Part shown: positions 8,396 to 14,344 of the stretch, piece by piece
Position numbering within the stretch: position 1 is the first letter of the stretch
How the letters are laid out: every line of letters starts with the position of its first letter
Program-made: the position numbers and the translations under genes
Assembly: GCA_015485035.1 (NCBI GenBank)
Contig: WFUI01000287.1
Coordinates: 1-17,201, forward strand
Length of the DNA stretch: 17,201 bases
Source: Mariprofundus sp.
Lineage (GTDB): Bacteria; Pseudomonadota; Zetaproteobacteria; Mariprofundales; Mariprofundaceae
Reading direction: 5' to 3'
The notes under the pieces: model-generated
The model's input: only the letters and a program-made list of their open reading frames with translations
Databases searched by the model: none
What the model was told of the DNA's origin: nothing

Positions 8396-8664
8396 AACTC
8401 CTGTTACAGGATACCTGATGCTGCCTGGAAATTATGACATGATTGTTGCAACCACATGGCAGCAGCGTGACACAGGTGCTATCACATTGCGTATGTAAAA
8501 AATGAATTAATCAGTGACCCCATATCGAATATCCACCGGATAAACCACACTGCCTATGCAGGTTGCCTGTAATACAGATGCGGGAATTGGTTATCATGGT
8601 AGCGATACCACCAATCAAAAAAGGGGGCACAAAGTGCCCCCCGGTAATGAATACAACGGCCTGC
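8396..8664. other. Intergenic region between olsF-like gene and nirK
   Basis: This 269-base gap is the largest in the window. Its right part holds the nirK terminator (8617-8641). The left part must hold the promoter of the olsF-like gene: a CATAAT sequence on the minus strand near 8438-8433 resembles a -10, but no good -35 is present 16-18 bases upstream. No convincing coding frame or RNA gene is seen. Confidence 0.5.
8617..8641 (-). terminator. Rho-independent terminator of the nirK operon
   Basis: On the minus strand an 8-base-pair perfect stem GGGGGCAC / GTGCCCCC with a TTT loop (8641-8623) is followed at once by six T (8622-8617). It lies 24 bases past the nirK stop, in the right orientation to end the cytochrome-nirK transcript before olsF. 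Confidence 0.93.
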
Positions 8665-9615
8665 TTATCGAATCAGGATATTATCGCCCTTGCCGAGTTT
8701 TGGATCGGCATCCGGGCGATTCATTAACACCGTAATCGCACCACGCAGTGCTGCACTCATGGTATGATCCACAATCGCATTGTTGGTGGCATGATCAGCT
8801 GGAGATACGATGTCAAAAACACTCGCACCTGCCACAGGCACACCGTAAGTTTGTACGTCATAAAGTACATTCTTCGGATTGCCATTCACAAATACACGAT
8901 CCCAGATGCCGGCAATCGGATGAAAGGCCACCGGCATATTGATGTTCGCATTGATAAAGAAAATACGCACACGCTCACCGGGCTTGGCCATCAACACCTT
9001 GGTGGCATTCGGATCATGAACCGGATCGTAGTTGAATATTTTCCCGTTGATCAGAGCATTGGTCCAACCCTTGTTTTCCAGCATGGCCGCATAATTCTCG
9101 GCATCCGGGAAGAACTGGGATTGAATCAGTACATATTCACGATCAGGCTTCGGATAGGCTTTGGTATATCTCTTCGGGTCGACAATGATGGTTCCATACA
9201 TGCCACGGGCAATATGTTGCACCATCGGGTTAGCTCCGCAGTGATACATCCAGACACCGGCACGTTTGGCCTTGAAAATGAAATGTTTATTGTGTCCCGG
9301 TTTAACAGCACCGAACTCATTGAGCACATCCACTTCTGCTGCATGGAAATCAATCGAGTGTGAATTCTTGTTGGTCTTCGGATTGATCAGTGTGAAATCC
9401 ACGGTATCACCGACTTTAACACGCACAACCTTGCCCGGAATGGTGCCATCATAGGTCCATGCCGGATACTTGGTGCCCTTGTTATCAATCACGACATCAT
9501 TTTCCATTGCCGTCATAGTTACCTTGACCGTTTTGGCGAAAGCCGCCGGGATGCTTACCCCTGCAATCATTGCAAAAACCGCACATGAAAGCATTCCTGT
9601 TTTAAATAGCTTCAT
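8665..9615 (-). CDS. nirK: Copper-containing nitrite reductase (NirK/AniA type)
   Basis: NirK reduces nitrite to nitric oxide in the periplasm. From the ATG at 9615 it has 316 residues with a signal peptide (about 1-27, ending PAAFA-K) and two cupredoxin domains. All ligands are visible: type 1 copper His86, Cys126, His134 and Met139 (HCGANPMVQHIARGM); type 2 copper His91, His125 and His284 (VDH); catalytic Asp89 (SIDFH) and His232 (AFHPIAG). The 7-residue spacing between Cys126 and His134 matches the AniA-like class rather than the Alcaligenes type. GAGGAGG lies 5 bases upstream of the ATG. An in-frame GTG at 9675 with an even better ribosome site would add 20 residues before the signal peptide. 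It is last in a three-gene unit with two cytochromes c, its likely electron donors. Another two-domain copper oxidase activity cannot be excluded. Confidence 0.9.
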   Translation of the reverse strand: MKLFKTGMLSCAVFAMIAGVSIPAAFAKTVKVTMTAMENDVVIDNKGTKYPAWTYDGTIPGKVVRVKVGDTVDFTLINPKTNKNSHSIDFHAAEVDVLNEFGAVKPGHNKHFIFKAKRAGVWMYHCGANPMVQHIARGMYGTIIVDPKRYTKAYPKPDREYVLIQSQFFPDAENYAAMLENKGWTNALINGKIFNYDPVHDPNATKVLMAKPGERVRIFFINANINMPVAFHPIAGIWDRVFVNGNPKNVLYDVQTYGVPVAGASVFDIVSPADHATNNAIVDHTMSAALRGAITVLMNRPDADPKLGKGDNILIR

Positions 9616-9692
9616 TGCTACCTCCTCTTTTGTGTAAAAGCCCCTTCCAGGAGCCGTATGGAAACGCTGATTCACTCAGCACCTCCTTAGCT

Positions 9693-9710
9693 ATACTTCT
9701 TTCAAAGTAT
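9693..9710 (-). other. Hairpin between cytochrome gene and nirK
   Basis: On the minus strand ATACTT and AAGTAT form a perfect 6-bp inverted repeat around TGAAAG. With a U-G closing pair the loop is GAAA, a stable GNRA tetraloop. It sits just after the cytochrome stop (9713) and immediately before AAGGAGGT at the alternative nirK start. There is no T-run, so it is not a terminator. It may stabilise or mark a processing point in the mRNA, giving nirK an expression level different from the cytochromes. This role is inference. Confidence 0.5.
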
Positions 9711-9712
9711 CA

Positions 9713-10069
9713 CTAACCTGCATGCTTGCATTTGCAAAGCTTGCGAAGATGTTTAACAAGATCGTGGATCTCATCATCAGTGAAGACGCTGTCCCATGGG
9801 GGCATCAGTGAAGACTTGTTGATTGCCAACCCACCTTCCTTGATCACCTTGAACAACTCGGCATCAGAGCGCCCACCCATCGATTTGGCATCAGTATGGT
9901 CTCGTGGCTGTACAGACATGTCCCGAATGTTTGCTCCCATGCCATTACCCTGCATGCCATGGCACTGTATACAGTAAGTCTTGTAATTATCAGCAGCTGT
10001 CTCGGCGCGGGAAATGGACGGAACCAAAAGAATCGCTACCATAAGAGTATTAAAGATATATCTATTCAT
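9713..10069 (-). CDS. Periplasmic monoheme cytochrome c
   Basis: A 118-residue class I cytochrome c with a signal peptide (about 1-22, ending SISRA). One heme-binding motif CIQCH (33-37) is followed by the small-cytochrome pattern GNGMGANIRDM; Met89 in SLMPPW is the probable sixth iron ligand. Two cysteines near the C-terminus (Cys112 and Cys114, LCKCKH) are unusual for this family. The frame is open further upstream, but the ATG at 10069 is chosen because AGGAGAA stands 5 bases before it and the signal peptide begins there. It overlaps the diheme cytochrome gene by 8 bases and precedes nirK by 97 bases. The likely role is to carry electrons to NirK; a similar pairing of a diheme and a monoheme cytochrome with nirK is known in the Nitrosomonas ncg-nirK cluster. 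Confidence 0.9.
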   Translation of the reverse strand: MNRYIFNTLMVAILLVPSISRAETAADNYKTYCIQCHGMQGNGMGANIRDMSVQPRDHTDAKSMGGRSDAELFKVIKEGGLAINKSSLMPPWDSVFTDDEIHDLVKHLRKLCKCKHAG

Positions 10070-10757
10070 CAAAATTCTCCTTCGACAAATCAAGGATGTA
10101 ATTGACCAGCTTTTGCATATTGGCTTCGGGAACATGTTTATTCGGCATCCATATTTTCGGATCCCATGCCTGTGGACTGCGGATATAACTGAGCATAAAT
10201 TCAGGTGTTAAACGTTTGCCCGCCGTATAAATCTCGGGACCTGATACACCCCCATAACCCGGTTCGATCTGATGACAGGCCAGACAACCGTATATTTTAT
10301 CGAACATCATTTCGCCCAGCGGACCGGGAACCATGCCCGGATCATGCTTTTCTGCCTTGATCAAGGCACTGTTCGCCTTCAGATCAGCCAGAGCCGATGC
10401 CACAGCTTTTGCATCAGCAGCATTCAGCTTTATATGTCCTTTCAGTGTGGATTCATCCACCAAATCCCGTTTTGGCCCCGGCTTGATATGATCTATATAA
10501 AACATCCCGGCAGGTCGAATCCGTTTCGGGTTTTGCAGCCACGCTTCAACCCATGACTGATTATATTTATTGCCGGCATAAAACAGATCCGGCCCCTTGC
10601 GCTGCCATAGATCAGCAAGCGTACTTACTGGAGGCCCTTTCAGATTATGACATGAGGCACAACGCTCTTGCAGGATAGCGGTGCCATCTGCCGCAGCCAT
10701 AGCAGGCAGCAATGAGATAAAAACGAAGACCAAAGGCAACATCAATAATTGTTTCAT
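10062..10757 (-). CDS. Periplasmic diheme cytochrome c
   Basis: A 231-residue protein with a signal peptide (about 1-22, ending AMAAA) and two class I cytochrome c domains. The first heme motif is CASCH (33-37) and the second CLACH (158-162). Likely axial methionines are Met85 (PAGMFY) and Met204 (KIWMPNK), by analogy with related domains. AGGAG stands 6 bases before the ATG at 10757. It is the first gene of the cytochrome-cytochrome-nirK unit. It probably accepts electrons from the quinol-oxidising chain and passes them to the monoheme cytochrome and NirK. The domain pattern also fits generic cytochrome c4-like or oxidase-linked diheme proteins, so the exact partner is inferred from position. 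Confidence 0.9.
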   Translation of the reverse strand: MKQLLMLPLVFVFISLLPAMAAADGTAILQERCASCHNLKGPPVSTLADLWQRKGPDLFYAGNKYNQSWVEAWLQNPKRIRPAGMFYIDHIKPGPKRDLVDESTLKGHIKLNAADAKAVASALADLKANSALIKAEKHDPGMVPGPLGEMMFDKIYGCLACHQIEPGYGGVSGPEIYTAGKRLTPEFMLSYIRSPQAWDPKIWMPNKHVPEANMQKLVNYILDLSKENFDE

Positions 10758-10826
10758 GCTTTACTCCTGTTTGCGGTATCCACGCTCATGAATTTCTTCT
10801 GCATGGAGGCCATAACATCCATTAAC

Positions 10827-10878
10827 AGTATACCTTATGTGAAGGCGAACAATAAATATATCTTTAGAGGGTTGTCAA
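10827..10878 (-). promoter_or_regulatory. Putative promoter of the cytochrome-nirK operon
   Basis: On the minus strand a perfect -35 hexamer TTGACA occupies 10878-10873. Possible -10 elements at 16-18 base spacing are TTTATT or TATTGT (4 of 6 matches each). A better isolated -10, TATACT (5 of 6), lies at 10832-10827, but has no good -35 at the right distance. The transcript would have a leader of about 60-90 bases before the ATG at 10757. The direction is supported; the exact start site is not. Confidence 0.5.
10854..10864 (-). promoter_or_regulatory. NsrR-like half-site
   Basis: The minus strand reads AAGATATATTT, a 10 of 11 match to the NsrR half-site consensus AAGATGYATTT as I remember it. 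It lies 8 bases downstream of the TTGACA hexamer, in the spacer and -10 region, where a repressor would block RNA polymerase. The partner half-site on the other side matches poorly (about 5 of 11). NsrR is the nitric-oxide-sensing iron-sulfur repressor that controls the nirK cluster in Nitrosomonas, so the site fits the function of the operon. No nsrR gene is in the window. The A/T-rich composition raises the chance of a random match. Confidence 0.4.
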
Positions 10879-10946
10879 CCACTTTGGACAAAAAAGAAAA
10901 AATCACCACATTAAGCATCCATTCAGATTGATGTTAGGGTGCGCGA

Positions 10947-13064
10947 ATGACAGCCCAGCCCCCATACCATGTCCGGTCGATTTTAAGCTGGCCCAGATAT
11001 CGTTCCGAGCCTCCGGCAATTCCTCAACTGCCGATGACTAAATCCGAAATGGACAAGCTTGGGTGGGATTGTTGCGATATCATCATCATTTCTGGTGATG
11101 CCTATGTGGATCATCCGAGTTTCGGTATGGCGGTGATTGGTCGTACGCTGGAAGCTCAGGGTTTTCGGGTTGGTATTATTTCCCAGCCGGACTGGAAATC
11201 AGCTGACGACTTCCGCGCTCTTGGCAAGCCGAATCTCTTTTTCGGGGTTACTGCCGGAAATATGGATTCGATGGTAAACCACTATACATCAGAGCGGCGG
11301 ATTCGATCTGATGATGCCTATACGCCCGATGGTGCAGCCGGCAAACGACCCGACCGGGCTGTGACCGTATATGCTCAACGCTGTCGTGAAGCTTTCAAGG
11401 GTGTGCCTGTGATTATTGGCAGCATCGAAGCCAGCTTGCGTCGCATTGCCCATTATGATTACTGGTCGGATACTGTGCGTCGATCCGTATTGCCGGATTC
11501 CAAAGCAGATATGCTGGTATTCGGCAACGCAGAACGTCAAATCATCGAGATTGCGCACCGGCTGGCCAACGGCGAGTCTATCAAGGCAATCACTGATATT
11601 CGCGGTACAGCCTTCATGAGGCGGGAAATTCCGTCCGGCTGGTCGGAGGTGGATTCAACTGAAATCGACACCCCGGGTGCGCTGATAGAGCACGCCGATC
11701 CGTATGCAATGGAAGATTCAGCTGCCAATGCGGAGTGCAGTAAAGGAAGTGCCTCCGGCCAACGCGAAGAGATAATACGCATACCGATCTCGCATCTGAA
11801 ACTGAACAGGGCCCGGACAGTAATCCGTTTGCCCTCTTTCGAAGCGGTGAAGGAAGATCCCGTTCTCTATGCCCACGCCTCGCGTTTAATGCACCTGGAA
11901 ACCAACCCCGGCAATGCCCGGGCACTGGTACAGAAACATGGTGCACGCGATGTATGGCTCAATCCTCCTGCCATACCGCTTGCCACTGAAGAAATGGATG
12001 CCGTATTCGATCTCCCCTATTCGCGCGTACCGCATAGTTCTTATGGTCATGCACGTATCCCGGCGTATGAGATGATTAAACATTCGGTCAATATCATGCG
12101 TGGCTGTTTCGGAGGTTGTACATTCTGCTCCATCACCGAACATGAAGGACGTATTATCCAGAGCCGTTCTGAAAGTTCGATTCTCAGGGAAATCGAAAAT
12201 ATCCGTGATAAAACCCCCGGCTTTACCGGTATCATTTCTGATCTTGGCGGTCCTACTGCCAATATGTACCGCCTGGCCTGTAAATCGCCAGACATTGAAG
12301 CCGCATGTCGCAGGCCATCGTGTGTATTTCCCGGTATCTGTAAAAACCTGAATACCGACCATACACCTCTGATTCATTTGTATCGCAAGGCTCGCAGTAT
12401 TCGCGGTATCAAGCGAATCTTTATCGCTTCCGGCCTGCGTTATGATCTGGCTGTTGAATCGCCCGAATATATCGAAGAACTCGCCACCTATCATGTCGGA
12501 GGTTACTTGAAGATAGCTCCGGAACATACTGAAAATAAAACACTTTCAAAAATGATGAAGCCGGGAATAGAAAGCTTTGAACGGTTCAGAAAAATGTTTG
12601 AACAGGCTTCAAAAAAGGCCGGAAAAAAACAGTATCTGATTCCCTACTTCATTGCCGCCCATCCGGGCACCAGCGATGAAGATATGCTGAACCTGGCCCT
12701 ATGGCTGAAAGCCAACCATTTCAAACCGGATCAGGTGCAGGCATTTCTTCCCTCACCCATGGCTACAGCATCAGCCATGTATTATTCTGGTAAAAACCCT
12801 TTACGAAAAATCAGAAAAAACAGTGAAGCTGTATTCACGCCGAAAAGAAAGAAACAGCGAGACCTGCACAAGGCATTACTGCGATACCATGACCCGATGA
12901 ACTGGAATCTGATAAGGGGTGCACTAAAAAAAATGGGCCGCACCGATCTGATCGGCAACGGCCCTGAATGTCTTGTTCCCCCATCAGGGAGAAGTGTTCG
13001 AATGAATCATAAACTGCAACGGCCTCAGCCATTACGAAAAAACAGGCGCAAAAGGCGCCAGTGA
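10947..13064 (+). CDS. ygiQ: YgiQ-family radical SAM protein (UPF0313)
   Basis: A 705-residue member of the YgiQ family (E. coli YgiQ about 739). The N-terminal part contains [20 protein letters not shown] and [16 protein letters not shown], the near-invariant YgiQ opening with a cobalamin-binding-like fold. The radical SAM core carries CFGGCTFC (Cys387, Cys391, Cys394) for the 4Fe-4S cluster and S-adenosylmethionine. The C-terminus is Lys/Arg-rich, as in other members. The reaction and substrate are not known. AGGGT about 7 bases before the ATG serves as ribosome site, and the N-terminus aligns with homologues from the first residues, supporting the start. It is a single gene, divergent from the nirK operon and convergent with the GST transcript. 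Residues about 253-275 look like a variable linker. Confidence 0.93.
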   Translation: MTAQPPYHVRSILSWPRYRSEPPAIPQLPMTKSEMDKLGWDCCDIIIISGDAYVDHPSFGMAVIGRTLEAQGFRVGIISQPDWKSADDFRALGKPNLFFGVTAGNMDSMVNHYTSERRIRSDDAYTPDGAAGKRPDRAVTVYAQRCREAFKGVPVIIGSIEASLRRIAHYDYWSDTVRRSVLPDSKADMLVFGNAERQIIEIAHRLANGESIKAITDIRGTAFMRREIPSGWSEVDSTEIDTPGALIEHADPYAMEDSAANAECSKGSASGQREEIIRIPISHLKLNRARTVIRLPSFEAVKEDPVLYAHASRLMHLETNPGNARALVQKHGARDVWLNPPAIPLATEEMDAVFDLPYSRVPHSSYGHARIPAYEMIKHSVNIMRGCFGGCTFCSITEHEGRIIQSRSESSILREIENIRDKTPGFTGIISDLGGPTANMYRLACKSPDIEAACRRPSCVFPGICKNLNTDHTPLIHLYRKARSIRGIKRIFIASGLRYDLAVESPEYIEELATYHVGGYLKIAPEHTENKTLSKMMKPGIESFERFRKMFEQASKKAGKKQYLIPYFIAAHPGTSDEDMLNLALWLKANHFKPDQVQAFLPSPMATASAMYYSGKNPLRKIRKNSEAVFTPKRKKQRDLHKALLRYHDPMNWNLIRGALKKMGRTDLIGNGPECLVPPSGRSVRMNHKLQRPQPLRKNRRKRRQ
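13037..13059 (-). terminator. Rho-independent terminator of the GST/small-ORF transcript
   Basis: On the minus strand GGCGC-CTTTT-GCGCC (13059-13045) forms a 5-bp GC stem, followed by TG and then six T (13042-13037). It begins 5 bases after the stop of the 37-residue gene and lies within the last codons of ygiQ on the opposite strand. The stem is short but all G-C, and orientation and distance fit. Confidence 0.6.
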
Positions 13065-13178
13065 TTATTTATTGGAGAATAACGGGCGCGGGAAAGAGTG
13101 AATTACTGTACGGGTAATTTTGCTCTCGCTTTTCTTTTCCATATTCGGCTTTTTGTTTTTGGCATGTTTTTCAAACAT
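13065..13178 (-). CDS. 37-residue basic small protein, unknown function
   Basis: An ATG at 13178 opens a 37-codon frame ending in TAA at 13065. The N-terminus is MFEKHAKNKKPNMEKKSESK, highly charged, followed by a less polar tail with TVIHSFPRPLFSNK. The support is contextual: CAGGAG stands 6 bases before the ATG, which is an ideal ribosome binding site, and a terminator-like hairpin with a T-run follows the stop by 5 bases. It lies 86 bases downstream of the GST on the same strand and ends one base from the ygiQ stop on the other strand. A possible -10 (TATTAT, 13228-13223) lacks a clear -35. No membrane segment or known motif is seen. A basic nucleic-acid-binding or ribosome-associated peptide is possible, but I do not assign a function. 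Confidence 0.62.
   Translation of the reverse strand: MFEKHAKNKKPNMEKKSESKITRTVIHSFPRPLFSNK
13095..13140 (+). terminator. Possible terminator of ygiQ inside the small ORF
   Basis: On the plus strand AATTAC (13101-13106) pairs with GTAATT (13114-13119) around loop TGTACGG, and AGAG (13095-13098) pairs with CTCT (13123-13126) across a small internal loop. CGCTTTTCTTTTCC follows. The stem is A/T-rich and imperfect, so this is a weaker call than the opposing terminator. It lies about 30 bases after the ygiQ stop. Confidence 0.4.
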
Positions 13179-13264
13179 TATTGACTCCTGTGACCAAGTG
13201 ATCTGCTACATCCACAACGCGAATAATACGGCTTTGAAGCAGGCAGAAAGTGATATGTCTCACA

Positions 13265-13918
13265 CTACGACAATAAAAATGTGCTGTTATCGCCCACATG
13301 CCATGGAGGCAGTTTTTTCATCACCTGTGAAAAGCACCTGTCTCCAAGCCAGTATTCCAGCCATTGTTTGACATGGAGACAGGATATTTGCTCAAACTTT
13401 TCCGGATCAACTGAAGCAAACTGTCGCACAAAGGGAAACAGAGCCACATCAGCAAGACTTGCTCGCTCACCGAAAAGAAAACCGTTCTGGCGCAGTCCGG
13501 TATCAAGTCCGGTAAGAAACTCGCAAGCCCGGTCGAAATGATACCGGGCATCCACCGATTCACCGAAACGCCGGGGATATTTATAACGATCCAGATGAAA
13601 TTTGAATTCTGTGTCATTTTGCCGAATCAATTCAAACATCCCGTCCCGGGATCCATTCGCCGGAGACATCCAGGCTTCCGGATCGTTTTCAGCCAGCGCC
13701 CAGCACATGATATCAAGACTTTCATCAATAATCCGTCCGTCAGGGAGTTGCAATACCGGCACTGTTGCCTTGGGCGATATATCCAGCATTGCCTGCGGTT
13801 TGTCTTTAAGCACAACTTCGCGGACTTCACACTGAATGCCGGCAGTCAGCAGCGCCATACGTGCCCGCATGGCATAGGGACAGCGACGGAAGCTGTACAG
13901 AACCGGATATGTATTCAG
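13265..13918 (-). CDS. Glutathione S-transferase-like protein with CPYA active site (CTG start)
   Basis: The thioredoxin-fold N-terminus reads NTYPVLYSFRRCPYAMRARM, the Cys-type GST/glutaredoxin-like active site (Cys13). It is followed by the cis-proline strand ATVPVL (Pro54) and the glutathione-binding Glu66-Ser67 (DES). The C-terminal helical domain (about 95-217) includes RASLADVALFPFVRQF, a GST signature. Such enzymes bind glutathione in thiol-transfer or detoxification reactions; the substrate is unknown. The first ATG (13870) lies after the active-site Cys and would remove it. No ATG, GTG or TTG exists between the upstream in-frame stop (13982) and that ATG. The likely start is CTG at 13918, overlapping the apaG stop as CTGA, with GGGG 7 bases upstream; this gives 217 residues. 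Confidence 0.88.
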   Translation of the reverse strand: MNTYPVLYSFRRCPYAMRARMALLTAGIQCEVREVVLKDKPQAMLDISPKATVPVLQLPDGRIIDESLDIMCWALAENDPEAWMSPANGSRDGMFELIRQNDTEFKFHLDRYKYPRRFGESVDARYHFDRACEFLTGLDTGLRQNGFLFGERASLADVALFPFVRQFASVDPEKFEQISCLHVKQWLEYWLGDRCFSQVMKKLPPWHVGDNSTFLLS

Positions 13919-14292
13919 TTGATTGCCCCGGGAACAGCCAGTGTAAAAGCTGGAATCGGTGCATCGAAATAGCGCCCGTCCTCACCCAGCATCATATAAC
14001 TGCCCTGCATGCAGCCGACACTGGTTTCCAGCACGCAGAAACTGTTATAAAAATGTTCATCACCAGATTCAAGGACAGGCTGCTCACCCACGACGCCGTC
14101 ACCGCGAACTTCCTCTACTTTTCCATTGGCATCAGTAATCACCCAGTGTCGACTGATCAGTTGTGCTGACTGTGCGCCTGTATTTCGAATATTGATATAA
14201 TAGATAAAGACATAGCGTCCCTGGTCCGGTTCGGAGTGTTCGGGTGAATATTCCGGATTCACTTCGACAACAATTGGACAATCCTCTTTCAT
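13915..14292 (-). CDS. apaG: ApaG protein
   Basis: A single-domain protein of 125 residues, the usual ApaG size, with a fibronectin-III-like fold. The family pattern is intact: YVFIYYINIRNTG (27-39), SRHWVITDANG, then GDGVVGEQPVLESG (63-76) and the MQGSYMML strand. ApaG was named for its place beside apaH in enteric bacteria; its biochemical role is not settled, though a link to magnesium or cobalt efflux has been reported. Here it stands between recG and a GST-like gene with no apaH nearby. GGAG occurs 8 bases before the ATG at 14292. It overlaps the GST start by 4 bases, so the two are probably translated together. Confidence 0.95.
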   Translation of the reverse strand: MKEDCPIVVEVNPEYSPEHSEPDQGRYVFIYYINIRNTGAQSAQLISRHWVITDANGKVEEVRGDGVVGEQPVLESGDEHFYNSFCVLETSVGCMQGSYMMLGEDGRYFDAPIPAFTLAVPGAIN

Positions 14293-14321
14293 TTTATCAT
14301 CTCCACTACTCTGCTATGGAA

Positions 14322-14341
14322 GCTCTGACTTTTTTCAGAGC
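14322..14341 (-). terminator. Hairpin after recG (weak terminator or attenuator)
   Basis: A perfect 7-bp inverted repeat GCTCTGA / TCAGAGC encloses a 6-base loop. It starts 3 bases after the recG stop. The minus strand continues TTCCAT, so there is no real T-run. It may partly end the recG transcript or protect its 3' end, with apaG continuing downstream. Confidence 0.5.
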
Positions 14342-14344
14342 ACC

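Noticed and set aside
8420..8500. ATGTCAT and CTGTGTCAC on the minus strand, reminiscent of Pho box halves upstream of the olsF-like gene.
   Set aside because: The two halves are not spaced by the required 4 bases and the partner repeats are absent, so phosphate control is not supported.
8597..8610. TGGTA-GCGA-TACCA hairpin just beyond the nirK terminator.
   Set aside because: A 5-bp stem with no T-run, no neighbouring motif and untranscribed in the simplest model; kept only as a note.
8749..9615. Possible loss of the catalytic His in NirK (Ile237 at first looked aligned with His255 of Alcaligenes NirK).
   Set aside because: Counting spacing to the VDH histidine in the Neisseria AniA and Alcaligenes sequences as I remember them shows the catalytic His is the one in AFHPIAG (His232), which is present.
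10754..10813. A 19-codon upstream frame (ATG at 10813) whose TGA overlaps the ATG of the diheme cytochrome as ATGA.
   Set aside because: No usable ribosome binding site precedes it and the cytochrome has its own strong one; the overlap is likely chance.
10885..10914. Plus-strand promoter for ygiQ using TGGACA as -35.
   Set aside because: No acceptable -10 occurs 16-18 bases downstream (best 3 of 6).
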